Part shown: in pieces, positions 1 through 24,929 of the stretch
How the letters are laid out: each line of letters starts with the position of its first letter
Position numbering within the stretch: the first letter of the stretch is position 1
Translations under genes and position numbers: made by a program
DNA from: Amoebidium appalachense
Lineage: Eukaryota > Ichthyosporea
Direction of reading: 5' to 3'
Length of the DNA stretch: 64,000 nt
Assembly (NCBI GenBank): GCA_963693365.1
Contig: CAVNZM010000006.1
Location: 620,001 to 684,000 of the forward strand
Notes under the pieces: generated by a model
The model's input: the letters and a program-made list of their open reading frames with translations, nothing else
What the model was told of the DNA's origin: nothing
Databases searched by the model: none

Positions 1-1
1 A

Positions 2-12513
<12,512 letters not shown>

Positions 12514-12810
12514 CCCTGCAGTAGCCGAGGTTTTAGAACATAGACATGTTAGAGTCAGGAATGAATGTGTACTGGTTGCTGTTTCTGGGAACGAATGGTT
12601 GGAGGAGGGGGATACTGCCTTTATTAAGTCTGTGAAGTGACACTATGATATTCTTGTTATGCAATAATTGTGCACGACGTAGGCCGTGCCTAACTAAGGC
12701 TTTCCCCATGAACGAAACGTGAAACTGCTACAGCACGTGGGCTACCGTACGGTGTGGGTGACTGGCCAGGCTGCACCGTGTGAGACTGCGTCAATCCTAT
12801 TCCTTGTTAC

Positions 12811-12816
12811 AATAAA
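12811..12816 (+). terminator. Polyadenylation signal AATAAA for INTS3
   Basis: A canonical AATAAA lies about 300 bp after the INTS3 stop codon on the sense strand. A second AATAAA at 12972-12977 could be an alternative site. Assignment rests on position only. Confidence 0.5.
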
Positions 12817-13180
12817 TTAAACAGGTAGGCTGCTTTCAAATGGTTTGTACTGCCATGCAAACTGAACCGTGATCTGTTCTTACCACAACTTGAACGATGC
12901 ATGGTTCTTACCATCATGGTCAATTGGTCCTCTGCAACGTATGTGGGCAATGGTGGATGTATGCCATGTTCAATAAAAGCGATAATTGGTTACAAGTAGG
13001 CCTACGTAGACACAGTGAAAAGGTCCTGGTAAGTTACTTCTGGATTTTGGTGCGGTGCTTTCTGGATTTTGGTGCGGTGCTTTTTGGCAGGCTGGCACGT
13101 CGCACAGGGCCGTGCTGGGACCTGCTAGGTTTTTGCCGAAAAGCCTGGAACAATTTTTAACGTTTAGTCAACACAGCCGG

Positions 13181-13232
13181 CCGTGCCGCAGGCCCGCCGC
13201 GGCACGGTCAGATCTCAGATCCTGACCGTGCC
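13181..13232. repeat. Two overlapping inverted repeats that exclude each other
   Basis: ccgtgccgc (13181-13189) pairs with gcggcacgg (13199-13207). ggcacggtcag (13201-13211) pairs with ctgaccgtgcc (13222-13232). The middle arm is shared, so only one stem can form at a time. It lies in intergenic DNA and its role is unknown. Confidence 0.75.
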
Positions 13233-14215
13233 TTGCATACCGCTGCACGGACTTCCATGGCCACCGTTAGTTGCGCTATGTGAAAGTGGAAGCACTGGAC
13301 AACTGGAGCGGTTTGGTATTGTTTTATTGCTCATTTTGTTTTCTTGTTTGAGTTAATATTACAGTAGTACTGTTTTGTCTTCTTCAGGCTTTGTTCTGCA
13401 GTGCTACTCGGTGACACTGTAATAATGTGTGATTTCGAATTCGAAATTCCGACCCGTGAGACATCCCCCACTACTTCGATGTATGCAAGCTTACAAATTT
13501 GATTCAAATATTGGGAATTTGGGATGCATTCATAAGGACCATTTAAAGCTTTATTGTTGTTTTATTTTTCTATAATACGGCCTAGAAATGTTGTCGTGAT
13601 ATAATAGTGTATAAAAATAAAACACTTAAGGGTTATTCCAGTGTATTTCGCAAGCCTGAGATTCGAGAAGTTATAACAAAGAAAAAAAGAGAACTTAGAA
13701 GGTTTGGGGAGAACAAAGGGAGGCACGTGAGAGGACCAATCGCAGCGCATCACACATTTGATTGGATGCGATTTTCTTTAATCACCTGATTGGACGATCT
13801 TACAGCGCACGTCCAAAGGACTAAGGACAAAGGACAAAGGTGACAGGCTGCCCGCAGGGCAATATGTGGCTTCTATTCCCCAGCTATTGCTGCTACATAT
13901 TTCCGAACCAACTGCACATTCAAATTGAAGTTTTACAAAAGGGAGTGAGAGACCGGGTAAATAAATCTCTATCTAATATGATGGGATGTTCTAGACCGTC
14001 ACGGATTGTCCGTGGGCACACGGTCGCTGCAGCCGTGCAAATTCCTGTGATCGGGCACCCGGCTGAAACTCCGAGCACTGGCCCATTCTCATTGGTTTGC
14101 TCATTCACATGCTCTCACTGACACGGACTCAGTGAGTCAGTGGTCATTTTGTATACTAACCTTTCCATTCGCTAGTTATCACGCGCGTGCTATACAGCGG
14201 CAGGACCTGCGAGAG

Positions 14216-14223
14216 TATATAAA
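14216..14223 (+). promoter_or_regulatory. TATA box of the Rcf2-like gene
   Basis: TATATAAA lies 120 bp upstream of the start codon at 14343, within gagagtatataaagtg. A transcription start about 30 bp downstream (near 14245) would leave a leader of about 100 nt. The same spacing is seen for two other genes in the window. Confidence 0.7.
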
Positions 14224-14342
14224 GTGTTTGCACATACAAACCATCAACAGTCATTCGACGCATAAAATCGAGGCAGCACACAGCTTCTAAACAACAAACA
14301 CACACACACCCTACGTTTCTGCTTCGGCACCCAACTCAGAAA

Positions 14343-14957
14343 ATGGTGAAGGTCAACGAGAACCAGCAGGAGATTGACGAGATGCACGCCAAGGTCATCG
14401 AGGGAGCCTTCAAGGGCTTCGTCGTGTCCGCCGGTATTGCCCTGGGCGGCTCCCTTGTTGCGCTCAAATTCAGCGAGAAATACGCCAACATGGCTGCGCC
14501 GCTCAAGGCCACTCTTATTGCCATGCCCGTCTGTGCCGGTGTGACCATTGGTGCAGAGGAGGCACTGCTCAAGTTTGAGCGCGACCACTATGCCGAGTAC
14601 GACGGGTTCAAGAAGGCCGAGGACGAGCGTGCAGCCCAGCCCGTTCGGTCCAACCTCAACTGGAAGAACCTGCTTGCTGACTACCGCTACCACCTCGTGG
14701 CTGCTGCATGGGTCACCGGTGTGGCCGGCACCCTGGCATTTTCCTACGGCAACCCCTACCTGACAGCCACGCAGAAGGCCTTCCATGCACGTGTGTACTC
14801 GCAGGGTATCACCGTTGCTGCTGCCCTTGCCACGGCCGTTGTTGCTCCATTTGCCACCAACACAAACGAACTTGTGAAGAAGCAAAACGACGAGTTGTTC
14901 CTGCGCCGACTGGCCTACGAGGAGAAGAAGTACAAGGAGACCCACCAGGCTGCTTAA
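14343..14957 (+). CDS. Rcf2-like HIG1-domain mitochondrial inner-membrane protein
   Basis: This intronless 204-residue protein resembles fungal Rcf2, which binds cytochrome c oxidase and the III-IV supercomplex. The HIG1 signature is seen as TATQKAFHARVYSQGITVAA (about residues 140-159), with the conserved Arg and Gln, followed by a hydrophobic segment. Hydrophobic stretches near residues 22-44, 50-72, 120-138 and 154-172 fit a multi-pass membrane protein. The N-terminal part aligns with the Rcf2-specific extension rather than with the short animal HIGD1 proteins. The C-terminus is charged (EEKKYKETHQ). ATG 14343 is preceded by aaaATGG and follows the TATA box. Nearly all codons end in G or C, suggesting high expression. 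It is a single copy here. Confidence 0.85.
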   Translation: MVKVNENQQEIDEMHAKVIEGAFKGFVVSAGIALGGSLVALKFSEKYANMAAPLKATLIAMPVCAGVTIGAEEALLKFERDHYAEYDGFKKAEDERAAQPVRSNLNWKNLLADYRYHLVAAAWVTGVAGTLAFSYGNPYLTATQKAFHARVYSQGITVAAALATAVVAPFATNTNELVKKQNDELFLRRLAYEEKKYKETHQAA

Positions 14958-15310
14958 ACGCGAGAGTGAGCACGTTTTTTTTTGTGAGTGGATAACCATT
15001 CTCTCTGCGTATAGAGGTGGATGGCAAGGCATTTTAGTGGATGCCACGTGAATATAGATAGTGAGCTCTAATGAAAGCAAATCGTAGGGAGTCGCCGTCA
15101 CACAAGTTTCAAACGTAGGTACGAAAGATTACTATTTTCAATGTATTTACTAGCATATGGCAAGGTTTCAAAAGACGCTGAGTGGGAGATATGTACCAAC
15201 ATGACTCGAACCAAGATATATCTGCAGATCAATTTCCACAGCTGGGCTGATGGGAGCTTTCGTGTACGTTGGTGCTGGTTGCTAGCGAATGAAATCTAGA
15301 TTACTTGAAC

Positions 15311-15316
15311 AATAAA
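15311..15316 (+). terminator. Polyadenylation signal AATAAA for the Rcf2-like gene
   Basis: AATAAA lies about 350 bp after the TAA stop. The 3' flank 14958-15310 shows no other coding sequence; long antisense frames across this gene are shadows of its GC-rich codons. Confidence 0.5.
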
Positions 15317-15430
15317 ATACAATCTTGGATTAACATCATGGTATATCACTCCTCGTACTCTTTGAACTGATGTGTGCTTTGAATCCCCCCTTCCCCTGCC
15401 CCCCTCCCCCCTCGGGGGACCTGCCGACGG

Positions 15431-16048
15431 ATGGGGGATGCCGTGGCCCCTGGGGCCGCAGGCATACAGCAGCAAGGTCTGGCCACTACTACAGCTGAAT
15501 ACTGCAAAACACCGGTGAGTGACCTCTCTGTCTGTAGAGTGCGAGATGGCACACCGTGCACACACACCCGCACGTTACACGTTGCATCTGTGCGCGAATG
15601 CAACAATGCATAAAGTGAACCACGCATCTGATTTGTCGGGCCGGTTGATTAGAGTTGGTTCTCATGCTACCAAGCACGAACATGTGAAAAGACAATGCAT
15701 TGGGCTCCAACAAACACACACACCAGCCGACCACACAAAGCAGGACCCGAGACCATCTCATATTGAAAATAAAGATAGATCGCATGTGAGCACCTTGCCT
15801 GGTTGCATTTTTCACTCTGTGGGGGAAGGGAGTTGGTGTGCAAACACTTTCTACCGGTACTATTTTCGGCATGTGTGTGTGGGTTGGTGGGTGTTTCGGA
15901 GAGATGTGTGTGCCTAGGTGTCCTACAGGTATGTTCACATGTGCGAGTGTGTCTGCATGCGAGTCTTAGGCATGCTCTGGCAGTGAACGAGGGAGAGGCG
16001 TGGGGCGGGGAAAGGGGGAGGGGGACGGCGGGGGTGAGGAGGTGGGGA

Positions 16049-16095
<47 letters not shown>

Positions 16096-17560
16096 GGTAT
16101 TTGGATTTGTCTGCTTGCCCTACCACTACCACATGTGCGAGTGTGCATCGGTGTGCGAGTCATTAGCATGCTCTGGCACCGAACGAAGGGGAGGCGTGGG
16201 GCGCGCCAAAAGGGGGGGGGGGGGGGGGGGGGGGAGGGCTGGTATATGGTTTTGTCTACTTGCCTTATACCTACCTACGGGCAGATGTTAAAATTTGACA
16301 TCGACCTGGTGCGACTGTGCACAGTTAACCACGGCAAAATCGAGTTCTTTGGGACTTCCCTGGGGTATCCCTACCACAGCTACGGCGTCCACGCACGTGA
16401 GAGCATGTGGGGGCGTGCCTTAATCTCACTTCACCCAACCAAGGTGTGTAAACGGTGTGTGTGTGTGCGTGTGGACGTGTGTGTGCGTGTGTTGTGGTGG
16501 TGGGAAGGGGAGTGAGGAGGAGCCCTCCGTAGGAAAAAAAATTATTGAACTGATTGGTTGTGGTCAAGAGTGTGCGTGTGCATGTGTGCATGTGTGTGTG
16601 TGTGTGGTGGTGGGGGGGGGGGGGCTGCTCTGTAGAGAAAGAGAATTTCTAAAGGGGGTTTCTTTTAGACTTTCGGTCCAGGTCGGGTCAGAGGGGATTC
16701 TAGCTATAAGATTGGCGTGCTGCGCATCAGGTGCGCACCATCGTTTTGCCGGCGGCAAGGTATAGATGCGCCATAGTACAACAAAAAAGAAGAGAAGGGG
16801 GAGGGGGGGGGGACAGAAGAGAATAATAATAATGAAGAGGAAGAAGATTGCAGTTCATATATCATGATTTATATGCTGAACAAAGGACTTGCCCGGATGT
16901 GCTGGAAAGGGGACAATTAATCAGCCTAAAAGAAACGCCTTGTAAGCTTTTGAATTGATTGACGTGGTGAAAAGTGTGTATGTGGAGAAGGGGGGAGGGG
17001 GGGGGAGAGGGGGTACTGCTTCGTGAAGAAAGAGATTTTAATTGGATTGATTGGTGTGGTGGGAAAATGTGTGCGCATGTGTGTGTGTGTGTGAGGGGTT
17101 TAAGGGGGTGGGGTGGGGTTCTATGAAGAAAGAATTTTTTTGGATTGATTAATGTGGTGAGGAGTGTGTGTTTGTGTGTGGAGGGGAGGTTTTGGGGGGG
17201 GGGGGGGGGGGGGGCTGCTCCGCAGAGACTGATTTTCTTGCATTGATTGGTGTGGGGAAGAGTAAGAGGAGAACGGTGTAACTGGTGGCGTGTTGAAGGG
17301 GGTAGATGGAACACACACACATATCTTTCTCCCTTTCTCTCTTTCGCACGTTTGTACGTTAGCGCTCTCAGACTGACTCCAGCGATATTTCCGATGACAA
17401 GCACATACATGTAGCCTTGGTGGCTTTTTATTTAAATTGCATGTTTGTGTGCAGTTGTCGTTGCGAGGTTATCATTCCTACATGGTGGCAGCATACTGCA
17501 TCCCCAGGAGCACTTTCACAAGCGCATGCGTGATTGTAACACCCATACTGCGGCCTGGTT
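15431..17560 (+). CDS. Tentative multi-exon gene of unknown function
   Basis: I do not recognise this gene. Exon 1 would start at ATG 15431 and end at a strong donor (CCG|gtgagt, 15513/15514). Exon 2, 16285-16443, begins after gggcag and encodes 53 residues in phase 0, including CTVNHGKIEFFGTSLGYPYH. It is the most gene-like piece, with balanced composition and no low complexity. A short third piece (about 16732-16762) reads VRTIVLPAA before gtatag. Possible later exons lie at 17370-17560. Only exons 1 and 2 join convincingly. The introns hold poly-G runs at 16052-16092 and 16213-16234. It may be a fragment or a pseudogene. Confidence 0.35.
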
Positions 17561-18001
17561 CATGCACACACGTACATGCGTAAATGCAACACCTTCATGC
17601 GCACACATGTCCAAGTGGCCATGTACTCGTACTCACATGTGCTCACATTCAACCATACCGACTGCACGTGTGCACACGTCCACCCTGACGCAAGTAATGG
17701 CACGCCCTTGGCACAGCCGCAATGAATCGGACACATGCATGTGCACATGTTATTCTCTCAGTGCCCATACAGCTTCAAGGCATACATACCCACACACACT
17801 GCTATCATAAGACAGCATGGAGGTGTTGGTTGTATATAATCCACAATAACCTTCCTTGAAACGACACCTGGCTCACGACACAAGACACATCTTCGAGCAT
17901 GCCTGTAGGTGCATGGGCATGCAACACACCGTGACAGGCAGCCACACATTATCACACACACTATATCGACGCACACCCCGCCGGCATACACACATGCACA
18001 A

Positions 18002-18033
<32 letters not shown>

Positions 18034-18668
18034 ACACACACACACACAGGCTTGCATGCATGCACACCCGCGCGCACACACACACACACACACACAAGCA
18101 CGCGCGCGCACACATACCACACCCGACACATCATCGGGGACTCTAGTGCACACACACACTCACCACCGACACACCGTGTCATCACCACTGACACACATGC
18201 ACGCACCGTCAGTGGCAAGCACACGCGCACACATGCGCGCGCGTGTGCGTGCACGCACGGCCGCACACACACTCACACGCAAACACACCGTTGGTGAAAA
18301 CTGCATTCTCTCTGCCTCTTTTACCTACAGCCACTTACACATGGGCTGAGGGTGCCACACAACTAGAGTAGTGGGGCAATTTTGTGCTCATAATCAAGTG
18401 TCGTGACTTTCGTAATGTGCAGTAATTTGGCAGACGGCAGACTCGTTTCACTAAAGTGAAATCAATCGGTCCTAGTTGGTAGTGCAAACCCCCCCCCCCC
18501 CCCCCCCCCCCCCGCCTGCCTGCCCGCCCGCCTGCTTTGTTTTAGCGTAGTAACTATTTTCTCATGCACCCTAGATGGTGGCGCCTTATATGTTCCTCAC
18601 CCGTTGTGCTGTTGTTGTGTTACAACCTCTTTTATCTCTCCGTTCACCCACCCGTTTTAACGACTAAC

Positions 18669-18865
18669 GGTTCAAACCCTACCACGTACCCGGTCAGACT
18701 AGCAAAATTTAGCCGCCACCGGCTAAGATTGCTATGGTATATGACGTCACCCCGATCTACTACCATATTCAGTAGTAGATCGGTAAACGTCACATTCCAT
18801 AGCAATCTTAGCCGGCGGCGGCTAAATTTTGCTAATCTGACCGGGTACGTAGTCTGTTTTGAACC
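18669..18865. mobile_element. Foldback / MITE-like element
   Basis: Two arms of about 95 bp are nearly perfect inverted copies around an 8-nt loop (catattca, 18764-18771). The inner arms read gatctactac / gtagtagatc and the outer ends ggttcaaa / ttgaacc. Both arms share tagcaaaatttagccgcc. There is no coding capacity and I see no clear target-site duplication. The structure fits a MITE or snapback element, but mobility is inferred. Confidence 0.6.
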
Positions 18866-19636
18866 CTTTCTCCTTATTATCTTCGAAACTGCTCCTGATA
18901 ACTCATTCGCATTTGGTCCTCCACCAATAGGAAATGAGGAAGATGAAAGTGTCCAATCACCGGGCTCGATTAGCGACAGTGACACCCCCAACATATTCAC
19001 ATAATATGTTGCACACACTCCTTTCCATCTTGCACACTTAGTCAAAAATTCACCACGGTGATGCTACCACCTTTGCCCTTTAAGTTTCTTTTTGCTCTTA
19101 CACATACACACACACCATTCCAACCCCCCCCCCCCACACACACACACACACACACACGCACACTGCCTGGGGCTCTTAAAAATGATCTGCTGTGCTTTAT
19201 ATCATGCTAGGTATTACTAAACACGAATTATCGGTCTTGCGGTATATTTTCCTCGCCTCTCTGTAAAGAGAGAGTGGATGGTACGCTCGTAATGGCATAT
19301 TATCATGACAGAGTGGGCTTCTGCCGGAGGGATCGACCAATAAATGTGCTTTTTTTTAAAAAAGGTTTGCATAGATCTCCATCATGATGTGTGATGCCTA
19401 TATCCTGCAACGTCGTTTTTTACATATGTATCTTGCGATTGGTGGGTGGCCATGGAAGTACTGTTGGCCTTGGTGCCGGTACCTCATGACAGCCCACATG
19501 CATGTGATTAACAGCATATTTCCCCCCCCCCCTTCCCCGGGCCCCCAGGGCCTTCCACAGTTGGATCTGCTTGTTGTAAGGTATATACGGATGATGTTCG
19601 TGTGCGCGCGCACGTTTGTAGGGGAAGGGGCCCCGC

Positions 19637-19639
<3 letters not shown>

Positions 19640-19672
<33 letters not shown>

Positions 19673-19678
19673 TCCTAA

Positions 19679-19754
<76 letters not shown>

Positions 19755-19756
19755 AA
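19640..19756 (+). repeat. G-run, then C-run to (CA)n to A-run composite
   Basis: A poly-G block is followed by 17 C, about 18 CA units and about 24 A. Read on the minus strand the latter is T-run, (TG)n, G-run, the same order as at 41707-41827. Confidence 0.9.
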
Positions 19757-20576
19757 GACGACGAAGGAAAAAAGAAAAGGCCAGAGCATAAAAAGAAAGA
19801 GGGGGGGAAGGGGGGGTCCTTCACATGGTGGACCAACGGTATGTATGTGCAATGCCATGCCGGGGTTGTTTGGGGGTGAGGGGAGGGGCGGGGGGGGGGA
19901 GGGAAGGAGGCCAGGGGGGCCGGGGGCTGGGGCATGAGTCTACCACGAAAATATGGGCCAAATTGAGCAATGTAAATTCTGGGCAACAGCTACACTGACA
20001 CAATCCACGCCTGTGAGACATGTACAAGGTGCTGGTGTCATAGTGCACGATAGTGGTGACGGGGGTGGGGGGGGGGGGGGGGGGAGGGGGAGGCTATAGG
20101 TTGGGAGGGGGAGGGGGGGGGGGGGGGGGGGGAGGGAAGGGGGCAATGGATTTCAAAGATGTACAGCGAGAGAGAAACAGAGACAGGGAGGGGGGGGGGG
20201 GAGGGGGGGGGAAGAGAGGGAGGGAGAGAGAGAGAAGAGAGGGGGGGGGGGGGGGGAGGGGGGGGGGGGGGGGGGAGGGGGGGGCGGTGCCGCGTGCGTG
20301 TGTACGTGTGTCATTCTGCAGCACCCTGGCCAGTGGCCATTAGAAGTACGTGCCTTGAGTATCAAAAGCTAGGTGCAACAATAGCCATATCAAGCTAAAT
20401 TTTCTCAGCAATAATTGGCTATAGATAATGTTAGCACGGATTAATTGGTGTTGAATCACTCACATCAGTGCTACGTAGGTGGACAATCAAGCAACCAGCT
20501 ATCAACCAAATATAACCAAAAATAGCTAATTGATTTCGTGTGGCTCACGACTCATCACACGGCAGCCGATCGCGAC

Positions 20577-20582
20577 TATAAA
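20577..20582 (+). promoter_or_regulatory. TATA box of the OAS-like gene
   Basis: TATAAA in cgcgactataaagtgg lies 98 bp upstream of the start codon at 20675. It is preceded by AT-rich DNA without homopolymer runs. Confidence 0.65.
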
Positions 20583-20674
20583 GTGGTCAAACAGCACACC
20601 GCAAGACACGCACCTGCCAACACACGCACACACGAGCGCGCACACACACACCTGCGTCTCTCTGCACACACAAC

Positions 20675-21597
20675 ATGGCCAGTACATCCAACGCTATCCC
20701 CTGGCCCGCGGGGCCGTCAACGTCCGGGTCCCTCACCGCCTTTGTGCAGTCCAAACGGCAGCGGCACGGGGACGACTTGTCTCGGCGGGCGGAGGAGTTT
20801 AGGGCGGGGGTTGACAGGTGCCTGCGCAGTGAAGGGGTGGATGTGGAGAGAACCGTGCTGGCTGGGTCCGTGGCAAAGGGCACGGCCGTGGCTGGCATGG
20901 TAAGCGTGTGCTGAAGTGTGGTGGGGACATGTGCAGGTTGAGCTTTACTTTGTGTGAACGTTTTGAGTTTCCGTGCTTGCTTGTTCTTTTTACCCCGTTT
21001 CATCACAGAAGCTAGAGCGGTCGTTCTTTCGTTTTTCCGCTTGTTTGCCATCTTGGCTCTGTGTCTTCATGTGTTTGCAGGTGGTGATTAATTTGGCTAG
21101 TAGAGAAACAATTTTGTTGCCAGAACTTTGTTATATATATGAGCCCGGAAACTCTAGCTTGTTGGCCTTTGAAGAGATTATATGTTTTGGGGTTGGGCCA
21201 GAAAAACCTACTCGCTTCCCGCCCAGGGCTCGGATATCGACGTGGTGGTATTGGTGCGCAACTTTGTGCCCACTGAACACGCCAGTTGGCTTATGAGCAA
21301 GACTTATGCAGCCCTGGTGGGAGAGTTTGGGCCGGCAAAAATCCGAAAACACAAGGGGCAGACCGCCACCTGCCTGTACCTGATGTTCGGGGACACGGAG
21401 GTCAATATTCTGTTTGGCAAGCCCGGCCTGGACAAGTCAGCGGATGGAGATGTGTTGGACGCATACAAGGCATCGGTAACCGAGGTAGGCCTGGGCAAAA
21501 ACAAGAACGGGATTAAATGTGAAATCGTTCGGCAGAGAAAAAAGAAGAGGGAGAAAATGAGAGGTGGGGAGGTGGGGGAAGAAAGGAGGGTGGGGAA

Positions 21598-21646
<49 letters not shown>

Positions 21647-21809
21647 TAAGGAAGAGAGGAACGCTGGCTTCGGTGCATCAACAATACAGATATTTTCGTC
21701 TTCTGTTTCTTTTGTACTTGGAAAGAGAAGTACGATTTTTCTTCTTTATCTGAGGATCCTTTTGATTTCTCTATCTAACCCGTGACACAGTTTGCCTTCC
21801 ACTTCTTCT

Positions 21810-21873
<64 letters not shown>

Positions 21874-24349
21874 ACCGCCAATTTATTGCACCAAGGATTG
21901 AGGGGAGTTACCATCTTGGCGCATGCCTCCTCACGTACTGAATTTTAATTTAGCCCCTTAGTAATACTATAATACTTTTGGACCCCCCACCCATAATACT
22001 TTTGGGACCCCCCCCCCCCCCCCCCTCTCCCCCCCCCCCCCCCCCCCCCCCGGCGCCCCGCCTTCAAAAAAAAAAAAAAAAGAAAAGAAAAACTTATGGA
22101 CCATTGTAGTACATCATTAAGACGCACATACAAAGCTGTCTTACCCATGAACTTCGTCAGCTTGAAGTTCGTAAATGTGGAGACGTTCTGGCAACCTCCG
22201 AACAAATTTGCAAGACAAACACACATTCACGTACACACACCCAGGCGGACTGACGTCCCTGTCCCTGTTTCCCCCCCCCCCCCCCCCCCTTTTTCCCTCT
22301 CCCCTTCCCCTATTCATCGGCACATACCCACAAATACGCACGCGTACACACGCGCGCGCGCGCGCATGCGCACACCGCACGCGCACACTCATGCATATGC
22401 TCGCACGCACGTGCACACACCCACACACACACACACACACCCGCACACACACACACACACACACCCGCACACCCTCACACACACACACACACACATACAT
22501 CCATGCAACCAGGCACAAATCGGCATTGTGACATCTGAGATCAAGCGTACCCCGTACCTCCTAGACCTAATCGTCCTCCTAAAGATCTGGCGGTCCCACC
22601 TGGCGGCACTCGGCAAATCAAGAATGCCCGCCGGCTCTCTGCCCAGCTCCTACCTGCTCGAGTTACTTGCCATAGACATCGTGAAACAGTACCCCTACAA
22701 CGGCGGCAAGTTTGAAAATTGGTTGGTGATGGCATTCACGCGTACTTTGGAGAGGTTTCTGGGTGTGTGTGCCCCCCTCCTCCTCCCCCCCGCCCCCCTC
22801 CCCCGCTTTGCTCCTGGCCATACCAGGTACTCCAAGGCTTTCCTCGCATGAGCACTATAGTCTACCAATATACGTTGGCCTTTTGATTCCTGGTTGTGTC
22901 TCTTTATATCCACTGCATGTGGTTTATGAGAGAGTTAATGTGTCTCAGAGTCATTGCTTTTACACTGTTAGGCACACGTGACTTAACTTATTCTCTTTAC
23001 TTGCCTCAACCCGGCACCTACGGATGTGTTTAACGTACTCCCCGACACCCAAGCACCAGCCCCGCACAGAAAAATGATATCGACTGTGCTCACTTGCATC
23101 ACAATTCACGCTCTGTATCATGGTGTATTTGCTTTATCGTATTTTAAAGCACAAAAGCTTAACGTGGCTCTATCTAAGAGGTTTTCCCCTTTGCTTCCCA
23201 ATCTTTCCTCAGGCGATGCTCCATCCCCCCCCCCCCCCCCCCCCCGCCCCCGCAGCGCTGACGCTGCCGCCGTTCCTAAAACCGTGCAAGAATGGGGTAC
23301 ACAGGCACAGGCACAGGCTTAAGCGTGTGTACTCGAACTCACCTACCTGCTGCCCCCCCACCCCCCCACCCCCCTCCCCTCCCCCCCCTCCCCCCCCCCC
23401 CCCCCCCCCCACCACATAAACACACACACACACTTACACACAAACGTACACTCAGAGTGGGAGAGTCAGTCCATCCGCTGGAAGAACACTTCTGGCAGGC
23501 ATTTGCGTGAAGGCCAGGTGGGGGCGAGGGTGTTTGACCCCGCCAACAGTGCTACCGACATAGGGAAATGCATCCAAAACTCGAAGCCGTTGAAGGAACA
23601 GGCCAGAATTACACTGGCCCAAATAACGGCCGCAGCGGGGTTTAACAGCAAGTGCGAGCACACAGCCAAGGTGCTGCAAGACACAATCTCGACCACAAAC
23701 CCCATCACAGCACTACAGTTGTTTGGACAGAAAGTGGGGGTTCCTGTGAAATTCCTCATCACCCCACCTACAGCGGCTGGATTTTCGTGCCGGGCCACCC
23801 TTGGCCGGTTTCAGGGTCAGGGCTATGGGCAGAGAGAGAAAGATGCCGAGCGGGTGGCATCAGAGTGTGTGCTGATGTTGATAGGGCAAGCCGTGGGGTG
23901 GACGCCCTCCTTTGCCCGCTCCAATACTCCCCCTCCAGCTACTATGGCATGTGCGTGGCAATCCCCCCCCCCCCTCCCCCATCCCGCCTACCTTTTCCCA
24001 CTTTCCCCCTTTCCCCTTTTCTCCGTTCCCCCCTTGTCCGTTAGTCTTCTCACTTCAGCTTTTGCTTGCTTAATTGGGGAAAAAAAAGGGGGAGTAAGGG
24101 GGGGGGGGGGGAGGGGGACTGCACCCCTGTTGTTGACAACGTAGACGAGTCGAAAAGGTTGAGCTTTAGATTGGTTGTGACGTTGCATGGTACTGTTGCA
24201 GCTTTCAACCCAAGTGTCCTAGGCCCACACCCTTTTTTATTAAAGTGTGTTATCACAAGAACTTATACCTGGGTGCCCACATAGAGGCACATGAATATGA
24301 AAAAGGGAGGTGCGGGAACTGTGAAGGACGGGAGTTTTTTTTTTTTTTT

Positions 24350-24406
<57 letters not shown>

Positions 24407-24893
24407 GGGGGGGGGCGGCAGGGGTGAGAGGGCGGCGGGGGGGGAGGGAGGGGGGGGGGGCATTAGATGCCATATGCCTTCTTCCTTCGACTAAAACATA
24501 TTTCCTCACAGCACCACCCCAGCGCGGCCCATCCACCTCAACACACAGCCTCCGCTCACCACCCACAATCCCGACCCCCTCAGCATCTACAAGCACACTG
24601 CCCAAGCCACCAACCCCACCCAAGGCACAGACAGACATGCAGATTCTGCAGGTGTGGGCCGCCAAAAAGAAATTGGATGTGGCCACGAAAGAGACTGAGG
24701 GGCAGAATGGGACTGGTGGGTTCAAGGTTACTATGGCGGTGATGGGGATGAATACAAGCGGGAAGGGCAGGACCAAGCAAGAGGCACGCCAACATGCTGC
24801 AGGTGCACAACCCTTTCTTCGTGTTTTTCACTACATCTCACACTGCACACGATTTGCTTCCCCTCTCTCCTCTCCGGATCCCCGAGAAGGGGA

Positions 24894-24929
<36 letters not shown>

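Larger units (their letters stand above)
12514..14215. other. Intergenic: INTS3 3' flank and Rcf2-like gene promoter side
   Basis: No coding exon is seen. The segment holds the INTS3 polyadenylation signals and a tandem duplication of about 24 bp (ttctggattttggtgcggtg, 13040-13085). It also has overlapping hairpins at 13181-13232. Several CCAAT/ATTGG motifs (near 13736, 13758, 13790 and 14090) and a TGAGTCA motif (14133-14139) lie within 600 bp of the next gene. The motif functions are inferred. Confidence 0.6.
17561..20576. other. Repeat-rich intergenic DNA
   Basis: No convincing exon is seen. Contents: a CA-rich stretch (17990-18290), poly-C (18488-18513), a long foldback (18669-18865) and a C-run to (CA)n to A-run composite (19680-19756). 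Poly-G tracts lie at 19640-19670 and 20060-20285. The frame open from 18564 to 19004 simply reads through the foldback. Confidence 0.6.

Noticed and set aside
14244-15101. Minus-strand frame of 285 codons over the Rcf2-like gene
   Set aside because: Antisense shadow of a GC-biased coding sequence; it has no family resemblance, while the sense frame matches Rcf2.
18564-19004. 146-codon frame through the foldback
   Set aside because: Its middle is the two arms of an inverted repeat read in succession; there is no domain or splice evidence.
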